From Callipepla californica brunnescens (lineage: Eukaryota > Chordata > Aves > Galliformes > Odontophoridae): DNA of 64,000 nucleotides. The stretch spans positions 4,458,382-4,522,381 of the forward strand of contig JALIRH010000035.1 in assembly GCA_023055505.1 (NCBI GenBank). The letters are read 5' to 3'. The translations under genes were made by a program, and so were the position numbers. The notes beneath the pieces were generated by a model, which saw only the letters and a list, made by a program, of their open reading frames with translations, was not told the DNA's origin and did not search any database. Positions 10,010 to 21,895 of this stretch are shown piece after piece (the first letter of the stretch is position 1; the number at the start of each line of letters is the position of its first letter).

Positions 10010-10200
10010 ACTCGGCATTACCATATTTCACTCGGAACGCGAGATATTTAAAGGTAAGTTTCCATCAGGATCCATGAGGATTTATCTACGCGGGCTCCCA
10101 TTAGCGGTAATAAGATGAAGGCGATCAGCCTCATACATTTCACTTTGGCCAGTATAAATGCCTTCACATTCATTAGACAGATGTCTGCCGGAGTCACAGG
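10010..10200. promoter_or_regulatory. Candidate conserved noncoding island
   Basis: Includes GGCATTACCATATTTCAC, GAGATATTTAAAGG, CCCATTAGCGGTAATAAG (CATTAG and GTAATA in opposite orientation) and CACATTCATTAGACAG. CpGs are retained (GGAACGCGAG, CTACGCGGG). Confidence 0.45.
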
Positions 10201-10204
10201 CAGG

Positions 10205-10258
10205 AAAGAGGAAGGGAAAAAAAAAATGAAAGAAGAAGAAGAAAAGGAAGAAAAACAC
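10205..10258. repeat. Purine-rich (GAA/A) tract
   Basis: An almost pure A/G strand (AAAAAAAAAATGAAAGAAGA and onward) directly downstream of the island. It is low complexity, with polylysine/glutamate in translation. Confidence 0.85.
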
Positions 10259-10549
10259 TGCCAGGCTCCTTCCAGCTTTGCACTAGGGAAGCAGTCAGGC
10301 TCTGCATAAACTCAGTGAGGACGCCGGGCAGCTTCCTCTCCAATAAAGGCAGCTTAGCATCCTTCAAACATCCCAAAAAGGACAGCCAGGGAGCACGAGC
10401 TCAGCCAGCAGCCACGCAGGGCTGGGTAACGCAGCAAAACCCTCCGTGCCAACCGTCCCAGGGCCACGAGGCAGCCCTGTCACCTCGCTGGGTGCACACA
10501 GGGAACACCTCTGCAGAGCTCCACCACTGCTGAGCCAAAGCACCGCTTC

Positions 10550-10725
10550 CATGACGTGACATTTGTTATCCCTAATTACCAGCTTGGCTTCATTTTGAAG
10601 TCATTTGCGCTGATTACTCCGACTGCTGCCTTGGGTAGTCAATGACAGAGATTAACTAATCAGCACGTAGGAAAATATTTTAAGGATATGTATATTCACC
10701 CAAATTCCTTCAGTGTCCTGCTTCG
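10550..10725. promoter_or_regulatory. Candidate enhancer with CRE-like and TAATTA sites
   Basis: TGACGTGA (10552-10559) is a CRE/AP-1-like core, TAATTA sits at 10573-10578, and GAGATTAACTAATCAGC carries TTAACTAATCA. AT-rich sequence continues to 10715 (GGAAAATATTTTAAGG). Confidence 0.45.
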
Positions 10726-12835
10726 CAGCATCCTGGCTTAAACTGATGCCCACTCGTTCCTCTAATCTGACACCAGCTCAAAGAGCCTCGTGGCATCAAT
10801 CCTCTCAATTCCCTTCAGCAACGTGTAAGCCCTCGACGAAGCCCCTTCTTAATCTCCTTTTTGCCAGTGATTACAGAGCTGGTGTCTCTGACTCTGCCCA
10901 GATAGCAGCCCCCATGTCCTCGCTGTGCTCCCTCGGCCATCCCACATTGCTCCAGCAGCCATCGCTGTGCTCTGCAATGGGCTCAGGAGGAGGAAGAGGC
11001 TGAGAAGATGGACAGAGGACAGACAGACAGACCGACATCCCCACCGGGCTGCAGTGCCATGCCTTAGCATGCAACAAACTCCTTCCAGACTTGGTGCTGG
11101 GAGGAAAAGCAGCTGCAAGAGCCTCAGCCAGCACTCTGCAGGAGGGAATCTGCCTCAGGCACGGCTCGTAAACACCCATGTGGCGAAGCTGCTGGAATAA
11201 GGAGTGATTTCAGCTCCGACAGCAAAGCAAACAAATGGCCAGGCAGCAGGAGCTCTGCCCACACCGTGCAGGAGCCCAGAGAGAGCCAGGAGGAGAGGGG
11301 AGAGGAGAGGACAGCACCCAGGCACTGCTGCAGGGATGCTCTCCTGCTGGGGCTGGCATCACTGAGGCTCGCGAGGGGGGATGCTGAAGGTCAGGGATGC
11401 AGCTCTGCATCGCACCTTGCTCATATAAATGCTGTTCTCCTAAATTATTTCTCCCTCCCCATTTATTTATTTACTTATTTATTTATGGAGGAAGGTGGGA
11501 TTCTGTCCCGTTTTTAATTTTTTTTTATTATAATTTTTTTTTTTCTTTTTTTTTTTTCTTTTTCCCCCAAGTCTTCAGCACGGACCACAGGCAGCAGGGG
11601 TGAGAGCTGCTCCACGGCTCTTTTTCGCCACCTAGTGCTCAGCTCCCCACCCGAAAGCCACGTATCTACACACCCAGCACCCTGTTCCACCGAGAAACAG
11701 CCTGAAATAGGGGCAGCTTCCCGTGGACAGAACACGGATGGGATGCTGGTTTGCCCACACAGACCCCAAAATGGCTCAGACCCACATGCTGCCCTCCTTA
11801 TGAGCACTTGATATCAGCCATAAGCCCTCATGTTTGGACTATATCTAAGGAAAACTTTTTGTTCACAGACAGAGAATGGCCACGAATGATCCCAGATGGG
11901 GCTGAGCAGGCACAGGATCAGTATGGGGCACGGAGGTGCACGCTGTGCCCACGCTGCTCCTGCTCTCCATGCTCACACAGCCCTGAGAAACCCCTGCAGG
12001 TGCCTCAGTTTACCCAGCCAGAAAAGGCACAGAAAATTATTTCATCCTTCATCAACGTGCTGGGAATTTTGGGGATGAAAGTTTGCCAGTGTCCTCCTGA
12101 AGGCTGAAATGCCTGCATGCACGATGCTTGGGACGCATGCTCCTCCCCAGCAGAGTGAGCAGAAGGAAAGCAACCCCTCAGAGAACAGTTTCATAGCCCC
12201 AGCATGCCCGGCCACTTGCCAACATTAAAATCACTAAGCACTGCAATCAATACGAGAAAACAGAGCTAGTCAGAATAAAAAAGCAAGGAGGAAAACCAGC
12301 CCCAGCTCCACAGCGAGCTGCAGCAGGAAATATGGAAGGCAGAAAGTGATGGAGCAGAGCTGAGCCCTGCAGGAAGCCTGCGGGCTGAAGGGATGCCTGG
12401 GGAGGGTGGTCTCTGGCAGAGTGGCAAAAGTCCCCCAAGTGCCACCGAGCCGCCGTGCAGTGCTGCAGGAGGGGATTGCCATCTGCTGACAAACTGCAGC
12501 CCTGCAGCGAGCCCTGCCTGCAAAACCCACAGCGAGCTGGGGACACCAGAGCGTCCCCAAATCCCTGCAGTGGGATGGGAGAAGGGCACCCCAGCGGGGA
12601 GCCCCAAAGCCTGCTGCAGGGATGGATCACCTCGGGTATCAGGGCTGGGAGGATGCGCTGCCTGCAGGGTGCTCCTAGGGAAGAGGTTCCTGGGCAGGGA
12701 GGTGGGGATGCAGTGGGGGTACCCCTGCAGGAGTGGGTGCCATCCCCTGGCTGAGCAGATGGGACACATCCAGGCAGCGATGCTGACGCTCCTCCACCAG
12801 CATCGCACAGGGAAAAGGCAGAGGCATCTACCAGC
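10725..12835. other. Long GC-rich spacer, no gene seen
   Basis: About 2 kb of CAGC-rich sequence. It holds a GACA-type tract (11011-11036), a TTTA tract with a T-rich stretch (11461-11563) and a small AT-rich patch (11800-11880). The open frames at 12247-12840 are both-strand shadows without a recognisable domain. Confidence 0.5.
11461..11563. repeat. (TTTA)n and T-rich low-complexity tracts
   Basis: ATTTATTTATTTACTTATTT runs at 11461-11486, and a T-dominated stretch broken by A and C runs at 11511-11563. No retroposon body is recognised on either side. Confidence 0.85.
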
Positions 12836-12940
12836 TCCAACTGAATAATCAGCTTATTACAGATTCGGATAGAAAATCATAATATTTGCTAATCACGATA
12901 TTAATTTCTTGCTAATTGGCTGCCTGATGGCACAGGCAGA
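12835..12940. promoter_or_regulatory. Candidate conserved noncoding island
   Basis: A compact, sharply bounded AT-rich island in GC-rich surroundings. It contains CTGAATAATCAGCTTATTAC, AAATCATAATATTTGC, GCTAATCACGATATTAATTT and CTTGCTAATTGGC. The density of ATTA/TAAT cores is very high for 100 bp. Confidence 0.5.
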
Positions 12941-13320
12941 GCAAGGGGGCACCAGCTGGAGCAGTGCCTCGTGTGGCTGCGGCACCGCAAAGCCGGGTGA
13001 TCCCATCGGGGTCCCCGTGCCCTGGGGATGGTGACACCTGGCAGCATTGTCCCTGCAGAACTGAGTCCTGGCACAGGGGCCCCAATTTGGCAGAGAGACC
13101 CTCACAACCTCCCCAGCACAGGGGACTGGGAGGAGGCAGGAGGAGGGCAGAGCAAAAAGGGGCCAGAAGTGCTGGTGGCAACAGGGAGGCCTTGGGGGGG
13201 GCTCCAGCAGCAGGAGCAGCTCCTTGCAGGGAGGTCCAGGTGACCCCACAGCATCCAGCCCCTGTGAGATGACGCAGGCTGGATGCCAGGCAGGGCTGAT
13301 CACAGAGCAGCCACCGCCGC
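12940..13320. other. GC-rich spacer, no gene seen
   Basis: CAGC/GGGA-rich, including a G8 run near 13193. No structural or coding feature is supported. Confidence 0.45.
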
Positions 13321-13440
13321 TGCCGCTAATGAGGCCCTTAGGCTAATTAAAAAGCCGAGTAAAACACAAAAACATAACGAGGAGCCCGTTTATCAGTCAA
13401 TCGGAGGACATGAAGGCACCAATAAAAGTTGGAGCTGCCT
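13320..13440. promoter_or_regulatory. Candidate conserved noncoding island
   Basis: GCCGCTAATGAGGCCC, GGCTAATTAAAAAGC, CGTTTATCAGTCAATCGG and CACCAATAAAAG fall in 120 bp. Homeodomain and PBX-like TCAATC cores are close together. Confidence 0.4.
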
Positions 13441-14095
13441 TCTTGATGCCAGCAGCCCTGTTTTGGAGTGGAGCAGATGGGCACCGAGATGGCCTCATGC
13501 TTCCCAGGACCAAAGGGAGGAGAGGGGCAGGGCTCCCTGCCCACATCGTGCTGGAGCTGCTCAGCTCAGGTGGGCCTGGGGAATGCAAAGGACTAAAGCA
13601 GCGTGGGGCAATGAGGGAACGCAGGATGTGGGGGTGTGAATCTCAAATCCACGGCCACTCGGTCCCCCACGCCAGCCCCATTACTGCTGTGCCACACGTT
13701 TCCTTGCAGGGGAGAAATTCCAGATCCATCAGCAGAGGTGTTGCTGCAGGCGATGCTGTCGGGCTGTGATTCATTGCACGCTGCAAGAGGAGGGGACTCT
13801 GCCTCCACGCAGCACAGCTCACCAACTCAGGGCATGGCCAAGGGTCCCAGTGCTCCCAGCCTGCAGGAGATGCTCTGCAGTGCCGAGCTCAGCAAACTTC
13901 CCCACGCTCCACACAGTGCTCTGCCCAACACACAGTTCATCCTCATCAACACAACGCACTGCTAAGCCCCAAAAGCACTCGGTGATACCTAAATGCTCCC
14001 CAGGGCTGCTGGACCCCACCACCCACCCGGGACAGCCCCATGAGCCCCATAGCTGTCCCCACTCCCCTCCTCTGCCCCCAGGTTGGCTGTCAGGA
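13440..14095. other. GC-rich spacer, no gene seen
   Basis: Several overlapping frames of 60-120 codons on both strands, all Ser/Pro/His/Cys-rich. I see no exon or repeat. Confidence 0.45.
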
Positions 14096-14360
14096 AGGCT
14101 TCTGAAATGGGGCCGCTAATTAAATTACACTTACAGCCGAAACTGCTCCGTCAAGTAAATAAATAAATAAAAATTAGAAGGTCATCAACGTTGTGTTTGG
14201 AGACCATCGCATTAGCATACATCTGCATAGCAATGAAGGGAGAAAAAAAAAAAAAAAAAGGGCCATTTAAAGAGAGCTGGTAATTTACCCAGCCAAGTAA
14301 ACTTCATTACCTTTAAGTAGCACCGCACGACAAGCACTAATTCACACTTTTAACGACCCT
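14095..14360. promoter_or_regulatory. Candidate conserved noncoding island (strong)
   Basis: TAATTA at 14117-14122 is followed by AAATTACACTTAC, a (AAAT)n patch (about 14155-14173) and POU-like CATTAGCATACATCTGCATA. A17 (14243-14259), GGTAATTTACCC and CTTCATTACC follow. Regulatory role is inferred. Confidence 0.5.
14243..14259. repeat. Poly(A) run
   Basis: Seventeen A, inside the AT-rich island and not at the end of a recognisable retroposon. Confidence 0.9.
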
Positions 14361-15470
14361 GGCACAGATGGCAGAGAGGGACCTGGGACAGCAGGCTGCA
14401 GCCAAGGTGCCCTGAGCCACTGTGGGGCTGTGGGAGGGGGTCCCAGAGCCGCATCGCTATGGGGCGGCACCGAGAGCATCGCTCCTTTTGGGATGCTTCA
14501 GCCCCGAGCTTCAACATGGGATGCAAACGGGGAGAAAGAAGCGTGCTGCCCCGCTGCCTGAGCACGGCCCTGCTCTGCACGCAGCAGTGCAGTACCCTGC
14601 AGAGCCGTGCGAGGACAGCACAGCTCTGCTGAGCACTGCCACGGCACTCTGCTCCATGCATAGCTACTGCCAACGAGCTTAGGAGAATTGAGGCTGTAAG
14701 ATCACTTCTTTCCACTGGATTTCTCCCCAGATCTCCCACACCGAGTGCTTCCCGAGGCAGCTATCAGTGGGAGGCTGTGCATCCACCATGCTGGAGAAGA
14801 GCACCTGAGGCACAAGAAACACAACAACCCAGTGCCCAGAGGGCTCCAGGGGCAGCTTCCTTCTCCCAGCTCCATGTCCTGCAGCCCCACAATGTGTGTG
14901 AACACAGCTGAGCTTGTTTCTGCCTTCCCTTACCTCGGGGGCCAGCCGACCACTGGCGGAAAACAATAACACAGTTTTTAAGACGATGAGATATGGGTTG
15001 GCTCTTTTCTCTCTCCCCTTCTTGAGACAATAGTGGTGATGACACCGTGACTGGCCTCAGCAAAACCAGTTGGGAAGAGCCAGGATTGCTCATCAATCCC
15101 ATCTCTCCGTCTCCTCCAGGGCAGCCCCCTGGAAATGCAATGCACCGCTGTGCCCTCCCGTTAGCACTGATCCCCCACCCAGGGAAACCAAGAGAAAGGT
15201 CTGCAAGGAACAGCCTGGATGTGAACAACTGGGATGTGAGTGAGGATCTGCCTCGTTGTGCTGCTGGGATAAACCCTCCCTGAGCACCAAAACGAAAGCC
15301 CAGTGCTGCACGGTGTGCCTGCAGCCCAGATCTGGGCAGCAAGGTGCACTGCTGCAGCTGCAGAATTCAAAGCTCAGGCACACGCTGACGGTACAGAAGT
15401 TTCTCTCCAATCCCCCCAACAAACAGAGCCCACCGGGTGCTTCCCAGGCTGCCTGCTCGGAGAGGCACTG
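14360..15470. other. GC-rich spacer, no gene seen
   Basis: CTGC/CAGC-rich. A modest AT-rich patch lies at 14960-15010. Minus-strand open frames (14764-15342) overlap plus-strand ones and show no recognisable domain. Confidence 0.45.
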
Positions 15471-15625
15471 CGCAAAATAAAGTTGTGTTGCAAAGTAATT
15501 GCACCTGGAAGGCAGAGCTGGGGCTGCGAGCCACCTCCCCACGCTGCCTCTTTGAAATGTGCGAGCAGCCGCCTGAATACATCAGTAATAAAAACAACAA
15601 AGAGGAAAATTGGGACGAGCTGCGC
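15470..15625. promoter_or_regulatory. Candidate conserved noncoding island
   Basis: Starts with CAAAATAAAGTTGTGTTGC and AAAGTAATTGCACC, and ends with CATCAGTAATAAAAACAAC and AAAGAGGAAAATTGGG. The SOX/TCF-like ACAAAG core lies near the right end. Confidence 0.35.
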
Positions 15626-16014
15626 TGATGCAGTGGAGGTGGGAGCAGCCACAAGATGGGAAGCAGAGTGGGGGTGGACTGATCTTCTCTGTCCCCTAAG
15701 GAGACGGAGATTAAGGTGGTCCTGCTTCCTTCCTCCCCAGTGAAACTCAGCCCGGGTTCAGCTGCTGCTGTGGGAAACTGAGGCACGGCTGTGGCTCGCT
15801 GCCACGCACCTGCCCCATCCCTAAGCCTGCAGTAAGCAGCACTCATCTCAGCACCCAACCCTCTGCAACCAACATCTGCAGCGTGACAAAAGGCAAACCG
15901 TCCACCCAATGCTCCCAGCTGGCTTTTTAACCCCGGGAGGATGCATTTCTTTGCCACGCAGGCAGGGAGGAGTGCCCATCCATCTGGGTGTCCCCAGGAA
16001 ATCACCACTGCTCA

Positions 16015-16370
16015 GCTCTGCGTCACATCACAGAGGTGATCGTGCTGGCAGTGCAGCTATGTATCATCACGGCTTCTTTTTATAATCCTCCTTCTTTTTC
16101 CCTAACGCACGCAGCTCCAGCAATAAACTTGGAGAGATGTCTCGGGATGCCAAATAACAAAATGCATTTCCGCAGCAGCTCCATAATTAATGTTTGCATC
16201 GTTTATCTTTCATGGAAAGATTATTCTGACTAACGAGGTTCTGGGCCGCTAATTCATTACAGTGCCTTGTCACTTCCTGCTCCTTCTTATTACCCAGAAA
16301 TAGACTCATTAGTCAGAGTTCAATGACAGGGAGAAATTGTGTTCGTTAATTTAATTCCTTTTCTCTCCCT
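16015..16370. promoter_or_regulatory. Candidate conserved noncoding island (strong)
   Basis: About 350 bp, among the clearest islands. TAATTA lies at 16184-16189 within CCATAATTAATGTTTGCATC (homeodomain plus octamer-like TTTGCAT). AAGATTATTCTGAC, CGCTAATTCATTACAG and GTTCGTTAATTTAATTCC follow. No repeat is seen inside. Confidence 0.5.
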
Positions 16371-19260
16371 TCTGGGCCGGTGTTTGTCCAGAACCAGGGG
16401 GTGAAAGGGAAGGGAGGAGCACGACCTGTTGCAGCAGAGATGCTGACATGCCTGGGAGATGAACACCTGCAGCAGTGGTTTTTAGCACACAGAATGCAGC
16501 AAAGCCAGGTCAGTGAGAGCAGACTGAGCAGAGCCACTGCTGCCTCAAAGCAGAGGGTCAGAGCACAGAGCCCGGAGCTGGGTGCTCCCTGTGCCCATGG
16601 CAGTGCAGCCTGAGCATCCCTCTGCAATCTGCACGCTGCAGGAGGACCTGCTGCTCCCTGCAGGATCGGCCATTAGCAGCTGATGCTTCATTAAAACAAA
16701 GCCTTCAGACTGTCCAAATATTTGCCTCGGACGCACGCTGTTTCGCCTCTCAGCTCAGCTCCCCCAAGGGATGTTGTGCTCCGTTCCCATTCAGCCCACG
16801 TCCCCCCACAGCACTGCTGTCACTGGGACAGCAGCGTGGAGCCTCAGCCCTTCCCAAAGCAGAGGGAACACGGCTTGGAGCAAAGTGTTTCTGCACTTTA
16901 CTTTCCATTTTCCATTCTATTCTGCGAATACAAGTGCGTGCGGGGGAACAGCCAGCAGGGAAAGGAAGCGGTGCTCCTCATTCTGGTGCTTCTCCCGCTG
17001 TTAACAGCTCCTTCTTTCTCTCTTGCCAGGCTCCCTGCAGCCCGGCAATCCCCTGCCCTGCACACACACGTGTGGTTATGAAGATATCTCACCGCGGAGC
17101 GAAACAGAGCAGGAGACAATAATTCTTTCCAACCCGTTCCTGGACGCAACCCAGAGCACTCGATGCTGTAATTCAGGGCTGCCTCGCCAGGCCAAATTCT
17201 GGGACAGAGTCAGCATGCTCACGGAAAGCACAACTGGAAGGGCCCTGAGGAATGAGCTCACTCCCACCAGCAGCCACCAGCAATGCCACTCCTGCACAGA
17301 CATCACAGAACCCGATGCACGGTGTCAGCTGCAGCCCCAGCTCCCACCCACCAGCACCTCCCCCTGCTGCCCCAGTGCTGATGCTCTTCCAAGGGCTGTC
17401 CCCAACCCGGGCACGATGCAGGGCAGTGTGCTGAGCCCAGGGATGGTGACCCTACCTGTGCCGCTCCTGGTCCCAGTGCCACCACTGCACAGCTCAGAAC
17501 CCGTGTTAGAAAAACAGTCCGACTCTTAAGGATGAGTAGAACGAAACGCCACTTACCTATTGAAGGGAAAAAAAAAGGAGAAAAGGGGGAAAGTATTACA
17601 CAGGAGCTCTTTGAAATCAGGTCAGCTCAAAGCTTTGAAATGGCAGAAATTAAACAATTTTCTTTTCCTCCCACTCCTCTCTTTGTCTACCCCATTCTTT
17701 TCAAGGACTCCCTGCTCTCCGACATCTCCATGGGTCTGTTTCACCCTTCACTGCAGCTCTTTCCCCCACTGAGCTGGGGAACACATGGAAGACCTCAAGG
17801 GGAGACCTCAGGACCTGCCCTGAAGCCCAACAACAGTGCAAGTGGGGGCAGACCGGGGTGAGGAGGCAGCAGGGAAGAGCTCACCTCGCTGCACCCCACC
17901 CCACAGTGACAGTGCTGGGAAATCCTCAGTGCCAGGGGGGATGTTTATCATCAAAGCAAAGTCTCATGGCAGCCATCCATCTCCCCACCCACCTTCCCAA
18001 CGCACACGTGTCAGGTATCAGAAACAGAACAGATGCAGGAGCACCACCTACAACCTCAGCTGCTGCAAGGAGGGGTGAGAAATTTGTGCTCATCCCACTG
18101 CAGAGCATCAATCTGCAGCATGCAGCCATCTACCAAGGGCACACACAAGGAAAAAGGAAGCCTTTCTGATTGAGACGGGCTCAATCTGATAAAACTCACG
18201 GCCAGCAGTGGGTTTTTATTGTAAAGCACCAGACTGGAACAGCACTGCCCATCCGTAACGGGCAACACTTCTTGGAGGGGGCCCTCCTTGCTGGGCAGCC
18301 CAGCCCTAAGGAATGCTGTCTGTCCTCACAGCAGCACCATAAAACCACAAACCCAGGAGCTGCTCCTCACCAGTTTCAACTCACGAGGTCTCTCTTTCGC
18401 TTTGCAAGAATTAAGTGCAGCACTCTTCTCCCTCCCTGCAAGCCGGGCTGGGTGCTGCAGGGCTGGACCTTGTGTTCCCATTGCATGGAGGCAACCAGCC
18501 CCAAAAAGCAGGATGGCACGGGGTGAGAACACAGCACTGCACCAGCACAGCCCCAGCACAGACAGCAGCTCGGTGCTGCAGCATCGCTAGGTGGGGACAG
18601 AGCCCCACAGCTGGGGGAGATGCTCCTTCTTCTCCCTGCTTTCTAGCTCGGTTTTCTATGCATTGTATTTCTTCCTTTTTGCAGGCAGCCTATTTATCGA
18701 TTTTTCACGCCGGGCAAAGCAACACATCCTGCACCTGTGGGGAGCTTCATTTGCAAAGCCACGGGGCTGCCTGCCATCCCTCCTGACGCGGGGGGGAGGA
18801 TTAGGGGACAGAAAAATGCACGGCAGCTTTAAACTGTTGCTCCTGTCACCCAGCAGGACTCAGCCCATGCGACCACACTGGCAAAATAAGGCTGAAAACA
18901 TTCATTTTACTTGTTTCTTGCTGGAAAAAAAAAGATGCATAAAAAAAGCTACTGCAAATCACCCCGGGGTGCTGTGCTGGGTTCACTCCCAGCACTCTGC
19001 AGCAGTGGAGGTGATGCTTTGGTCCGTGGCTTGCACATCTCCCCCAGAGCAGAGGGACAAAACGATGCAGGACAGGTTAAGTTCATGGAAAGGAAGCAAG
19101 GCTGGGCAGGGTAAACCAGTGGAGGGCTGCACGCTGAGCAATGGGAGCTCAGGCACTGAAGGAACTGGGTGCCCTCGCAGAGGCCAACGGGGACAGAAGG
19201 GCACATGTGAAGGAGGCAGAATGAGCCACAGCCCCGGGAAAGCTCATCTCCCCCTCCCCA
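16370..19260. other. Long GC-rich spacer, no gene seen
   Basis: About 2.9 kb, mostly CAGC-rich, with short AT-richer patches at 16675-16740, 17530-17700 and 18640-18720. It holds the longest open frame of the window (18591-19364, plus, 257 codons). That frame has no domain, is biased to Ser/Gly/His/Lys and spans varied composition, so I treat it as accidental. Confidence 0.45.
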
Positions 19261-19425
19261 CCCGTACCTCTAATAACCAATTAATATTTAGTCAACAAGC
19301 AGCTCTGCTAAATCCATGGAGATGGATTTCACAGGAGGGCTATTTCGTGTTAAATGAGCACTGACTCATCAGCGGCATTTACCAAGGATTAGGGATTAGC
19401 CTCGGGCATGGTATCCATCACACGA
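19260..19425. promoter_or_regulatory. Candidate conserved noncoding island
   Basis: CTAATAACCAATTAATATTT and AGTCAACAAGC open the block. ATCCATGGAGATGGAT, TGTTAAATGAGCACTGACTC (an AP-1-like TGACTCA follows) and GGATTAGGGATTAG close it. The GGATTA cores are OTX/PITX-like. Confidence 0.45.
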
Positions 19426-19744
19426 ATCCAGGGGGGAGGCAGAACCCCTCCCCTGCATCAGGGGAACCTTCCAGGGACACTGCTCAGACAAGGGCTGAGT
19501 TTTTGGCCCTCTAAGTACGATGCTTGGAGACCCTCGAAGGCATAACGCAGCCACGGGTTGGGGCAAAGCTGATCCAACCCAAGAGCGATGGATGGACGCA
19601 AAGCAACCGAGCTGCCAAGCTCCCAAAGAATGAACGTGCCCCACGGACCTGTTCAAACCCAAAACCCCTTCCCACGGGTTGGGATGCAGTGCCCAAGAGC
19701 AGAGCTGCGAGCTGCGCTGATCGGTATTGCATCCACTGGAGGAG

Positions 19745-20095
19745 GTGATTAACTCCCTGACCCGCCGAGCTTTAACGCGACCTCTGAGAATAGATAGAAT
19801 CTTGTTATCTTGTAATGAGTTTTATGGCTTATTTCAGTACATTTTGGCCATGTTTCTCCAGTGATTAGGGCAATTATCAGCCTGTGCGTTTCAGGATTAT
19901 GAATTATGGAGCCGCTGAATGACTGCAGAGATTTAATATCTCCCAGCATCCCTCTGCCTCTCTTCCAACACTCTGCTCCGGGCTGGCATCGCCTCTCTGC
20001 TCTTTATGCTTGGAACATGAGCAACTCTGAGCTAGGAGTTAAGCATCAATGCTTACATGTGTAATTACTATGAATAACACGCAGTATTACCACCC
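19745..20095. promoter_or_regulatory. Candidate conserved noncoding island (strong)
   Basis: GTGATTAACTCC, AGATAGAATCTTGTTATC (GATA-type cores), TTGTAATGAG, GGCAATTATCAGCC, GATTATGAATTATGG and AGATTTAATATCTCC span 19745-19960. A second AT-rich segment (20030-20095) carries TGTGTAATTACTATG. Confidence 0.5.
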
Positions 20096-20840
20096 CTGCC
20101 CTGGAAGTCACCATCCCTGGGTACCACCAGCAGTGATGCGGGTGATGCCAATGCTTCTCCCACATTTGGGCACCACAATCCCGCTCCCATCCTCACCAGC
20201 CCACCCACGGCAGGTTTAATTTCTGGATTAAAATCAGGTTCTTGCACCAAAAAGTGCTCTGAGATGGAGCTGCCTGGCTGCTCTGGGTCACCTGGCTGAG
20301 GGCACCCAGCTCTATTTGTGGCCTCGTCCCATCCGGAGCTGATTTAGAAACGTAATGCTGCTGAGCAGCTTAGGGTGGAACCACATGCACAGGATTAGCA
20401 GGAAGGGAAGGCAGAGATTCCCCTCGGATGCAACTTGGTTTAGACTTGCTCCAGGCTGCTGCTGAGGACAGAGGGTTACTGGTCTACAGCCACGTACATG
20501 GACAACAAAGTGGTTCTTTCCTCTTCCAAAGGCCCCAGGGTGCATCAAAGCAGTTCCCAAAAGGAGCCAGCATGGCTTCATGGAGAGGGAAACCAACAGC
20601 ACAAGGCACTGCTGCTGTGGGACCAAGGCTCTGGTCCCAGCCCGGGGTCTCCAGCTGCAAAACCAGAAATGATGGCACATTTGCTACTGAAGAAGCCCAG
20701 CAACTCAGCCCTGCATGAGCATGAAATCCCAACCCCGAAACCTAAACGTAAAGAGGGAGACTGCAGCAGCCAGGCTCCGTGCCCCCACTGCAACGGGCAC
20801 GGCACAGTCCAGGAAAGGCCAACTTCTGCTGACATAACCC
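20095..20840. other. GC-rich spacer, no gene seen
   Basis: CAGC/CCCA-rich with overlapping open frames in both directions. I see no exon, repeat or RNA gene. Confidence 0.45.
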
Positions 20841-21140
20841 ATCCTTAATTCGGTCCAGATGGAGCCTTTTAATGATCCTGATTCATGCCTGGTTTTATTT
20901 CCATTTTTTCCTCCCTGCAAATGATCACTGGCAATTGACTGCTGCTTGGGAAAACACAGACAGCAGCACACGCGGCCCCGCTTCCTCCGCTCCTGTGGAA
21001 GCGTGCCTTCCTTCCAAGCAGAAAACGTAAAATATTAATTTTGTGTAGAAATAAAATTAAGCCCTTGGAAATGGGCTCCGAGAAATAAAGCCGTCGCTTG
21101 AGTTAATTAAGAAGTGATTGCAAAGAAAGCCTGCAATGAA
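20840..21140. promoter_or_regulatory. Candidate conserved noncoding island
   Basis: Two AT-rich halves. The first (20840-20945) has CTTTTAATGATCCTGATTC and GGCAATTGACTGC. The second (21020-21135) has AATATTAATTTTGTG and the palindrome TTAATTAA (21103-21110). They are separated by a short GC-rich bridge. Confidence 0.45.
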
Positions 21141-21196
21141 GGCTGCGTGGCACAGGGTGGACCGAGCTGCTGCTGTAGCCCAGGGTGGGAAGCACC

Positions 21197-21253
21197 TGGG
21201 TGATGGGACAGGAGCTGGGTGATGGGACAGGAGCTCGGTGATGGGACAGGAGC
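21197..21253. repeat. 19-bp tandem repeat, 3 units
   Basis: TGGGTGATGGGACAGGAGC is repeated at 21197, 21216 and 21235, with one substitution in the third unit (TCGG). This is a young minisatellite. Confidence 0.95.
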
Positions 21254-21414
21254 TGGCTGCTGGCTGTCCCCATCCCTGTCCCGTTCCTGAGCCTCCCCAG
21301 TGCTCCTCTGAGACCGGAATGGTTCCTCTGAGCCACTCCACCAAGTGCTGGATGCAAAAAATATGCAAAGGCAGGCTTCCCCCAAGGGGTGCAAGTGCCT
21401 CTGCCCTCCACGAG

Positions 21415-21560
21415 ATGACAGATAAAATCCCCTGTTACTGGAAGAAGGTAATTTGACATAACAGCTGTTCTGACATTCTCTCCCTATGGATATTGCCGGC
21501 AATAAGAATGCAAATCAGCGCTCTTTGCACTTCTCCCGGAGAGCAACTTTCACCTGAAGA
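21415..21560. promoter_or_regulatory. Candidate enhancer with octamer site
   Basis: Contains the exact POU octamer ATGCAAAT (21508-21515), plus GGTAATTTGACATAACAGC and GGATATTGCCGGCAATA (ATTGCCGGCAAT is a 12-bp palindrome). Regulatory role is inferred. Confidence 0.45.
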
Positions 21561-21619
21561 GTTGAGAGCACTTCCAAAGCGTGAACTCATTAAAGCTCCC
21601 TTCCCTCCGGCGAGGCCGA

Positions 21620-21664
21620 GCCCACCGACAGACGGACAGATGGCAGCAGACAGACGGACAGACC
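21620..21664. repeat. (GACAGACG)-type low-complexity tract
   Basis: GACAGACGGACAGATGG and CAGACAGACGGACAGACC are imperfect GACR tetranucleotide repeats. Confidence 0.75.
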
Positions 21665-21702
21665 CTGCCTCCACAACACGTGGCTGGAAGGGATGCAGTG
21701 CA

Positions 21703-21895
21703 AACGGAACAATCCCAGAACCGTTCAGGTTGGGAAAGACCTCTGAGATCCCCAACTCCACCGTGCCCACATCCCTCAGTGCCACATCCCCACGGCTCTG
21801 AGCACCCCCAGGGATGGGGACCCCCCCACTCCCTGTGCAGCTGTGCAGTGTAGCACAGCTCCTTGGAGAGGATAACTGTCCCTAACGCCCAACGT
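21703..21895 (-). mobile_element. CR1-type LINE fragment
   Basis: The sequence runs from CAGGTTGGGAAAGACCTCTG through CCCACATCCCTCAGTGCCAC, CACCCCCAGGGATGGGGAC, CTCCCTGTGCAGCTG and CTGTCCCTAACGCCCAACG. This is the reverse complement of about 190 bp of CR1 3' sequence in the expected order. It is most similar within the window to the copies at 37895, 39022 and 55850. Confidence 0.85.

Noticed and set aside
15367..16008. 213-codon minus-strand frame
   Set aside because: Runs through an AT-rich island and flanking spacer without any change in character expected of an exon; no family recognised.
18591..19364. Longest open frame (257 codons, plus strand)
   Set aside because: It crosses several compositional patches and shows no domain, signal or periodicity. 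It overlaps frames open on the other strand and contains stretches typical of CAGC-rich noncoding DNA.
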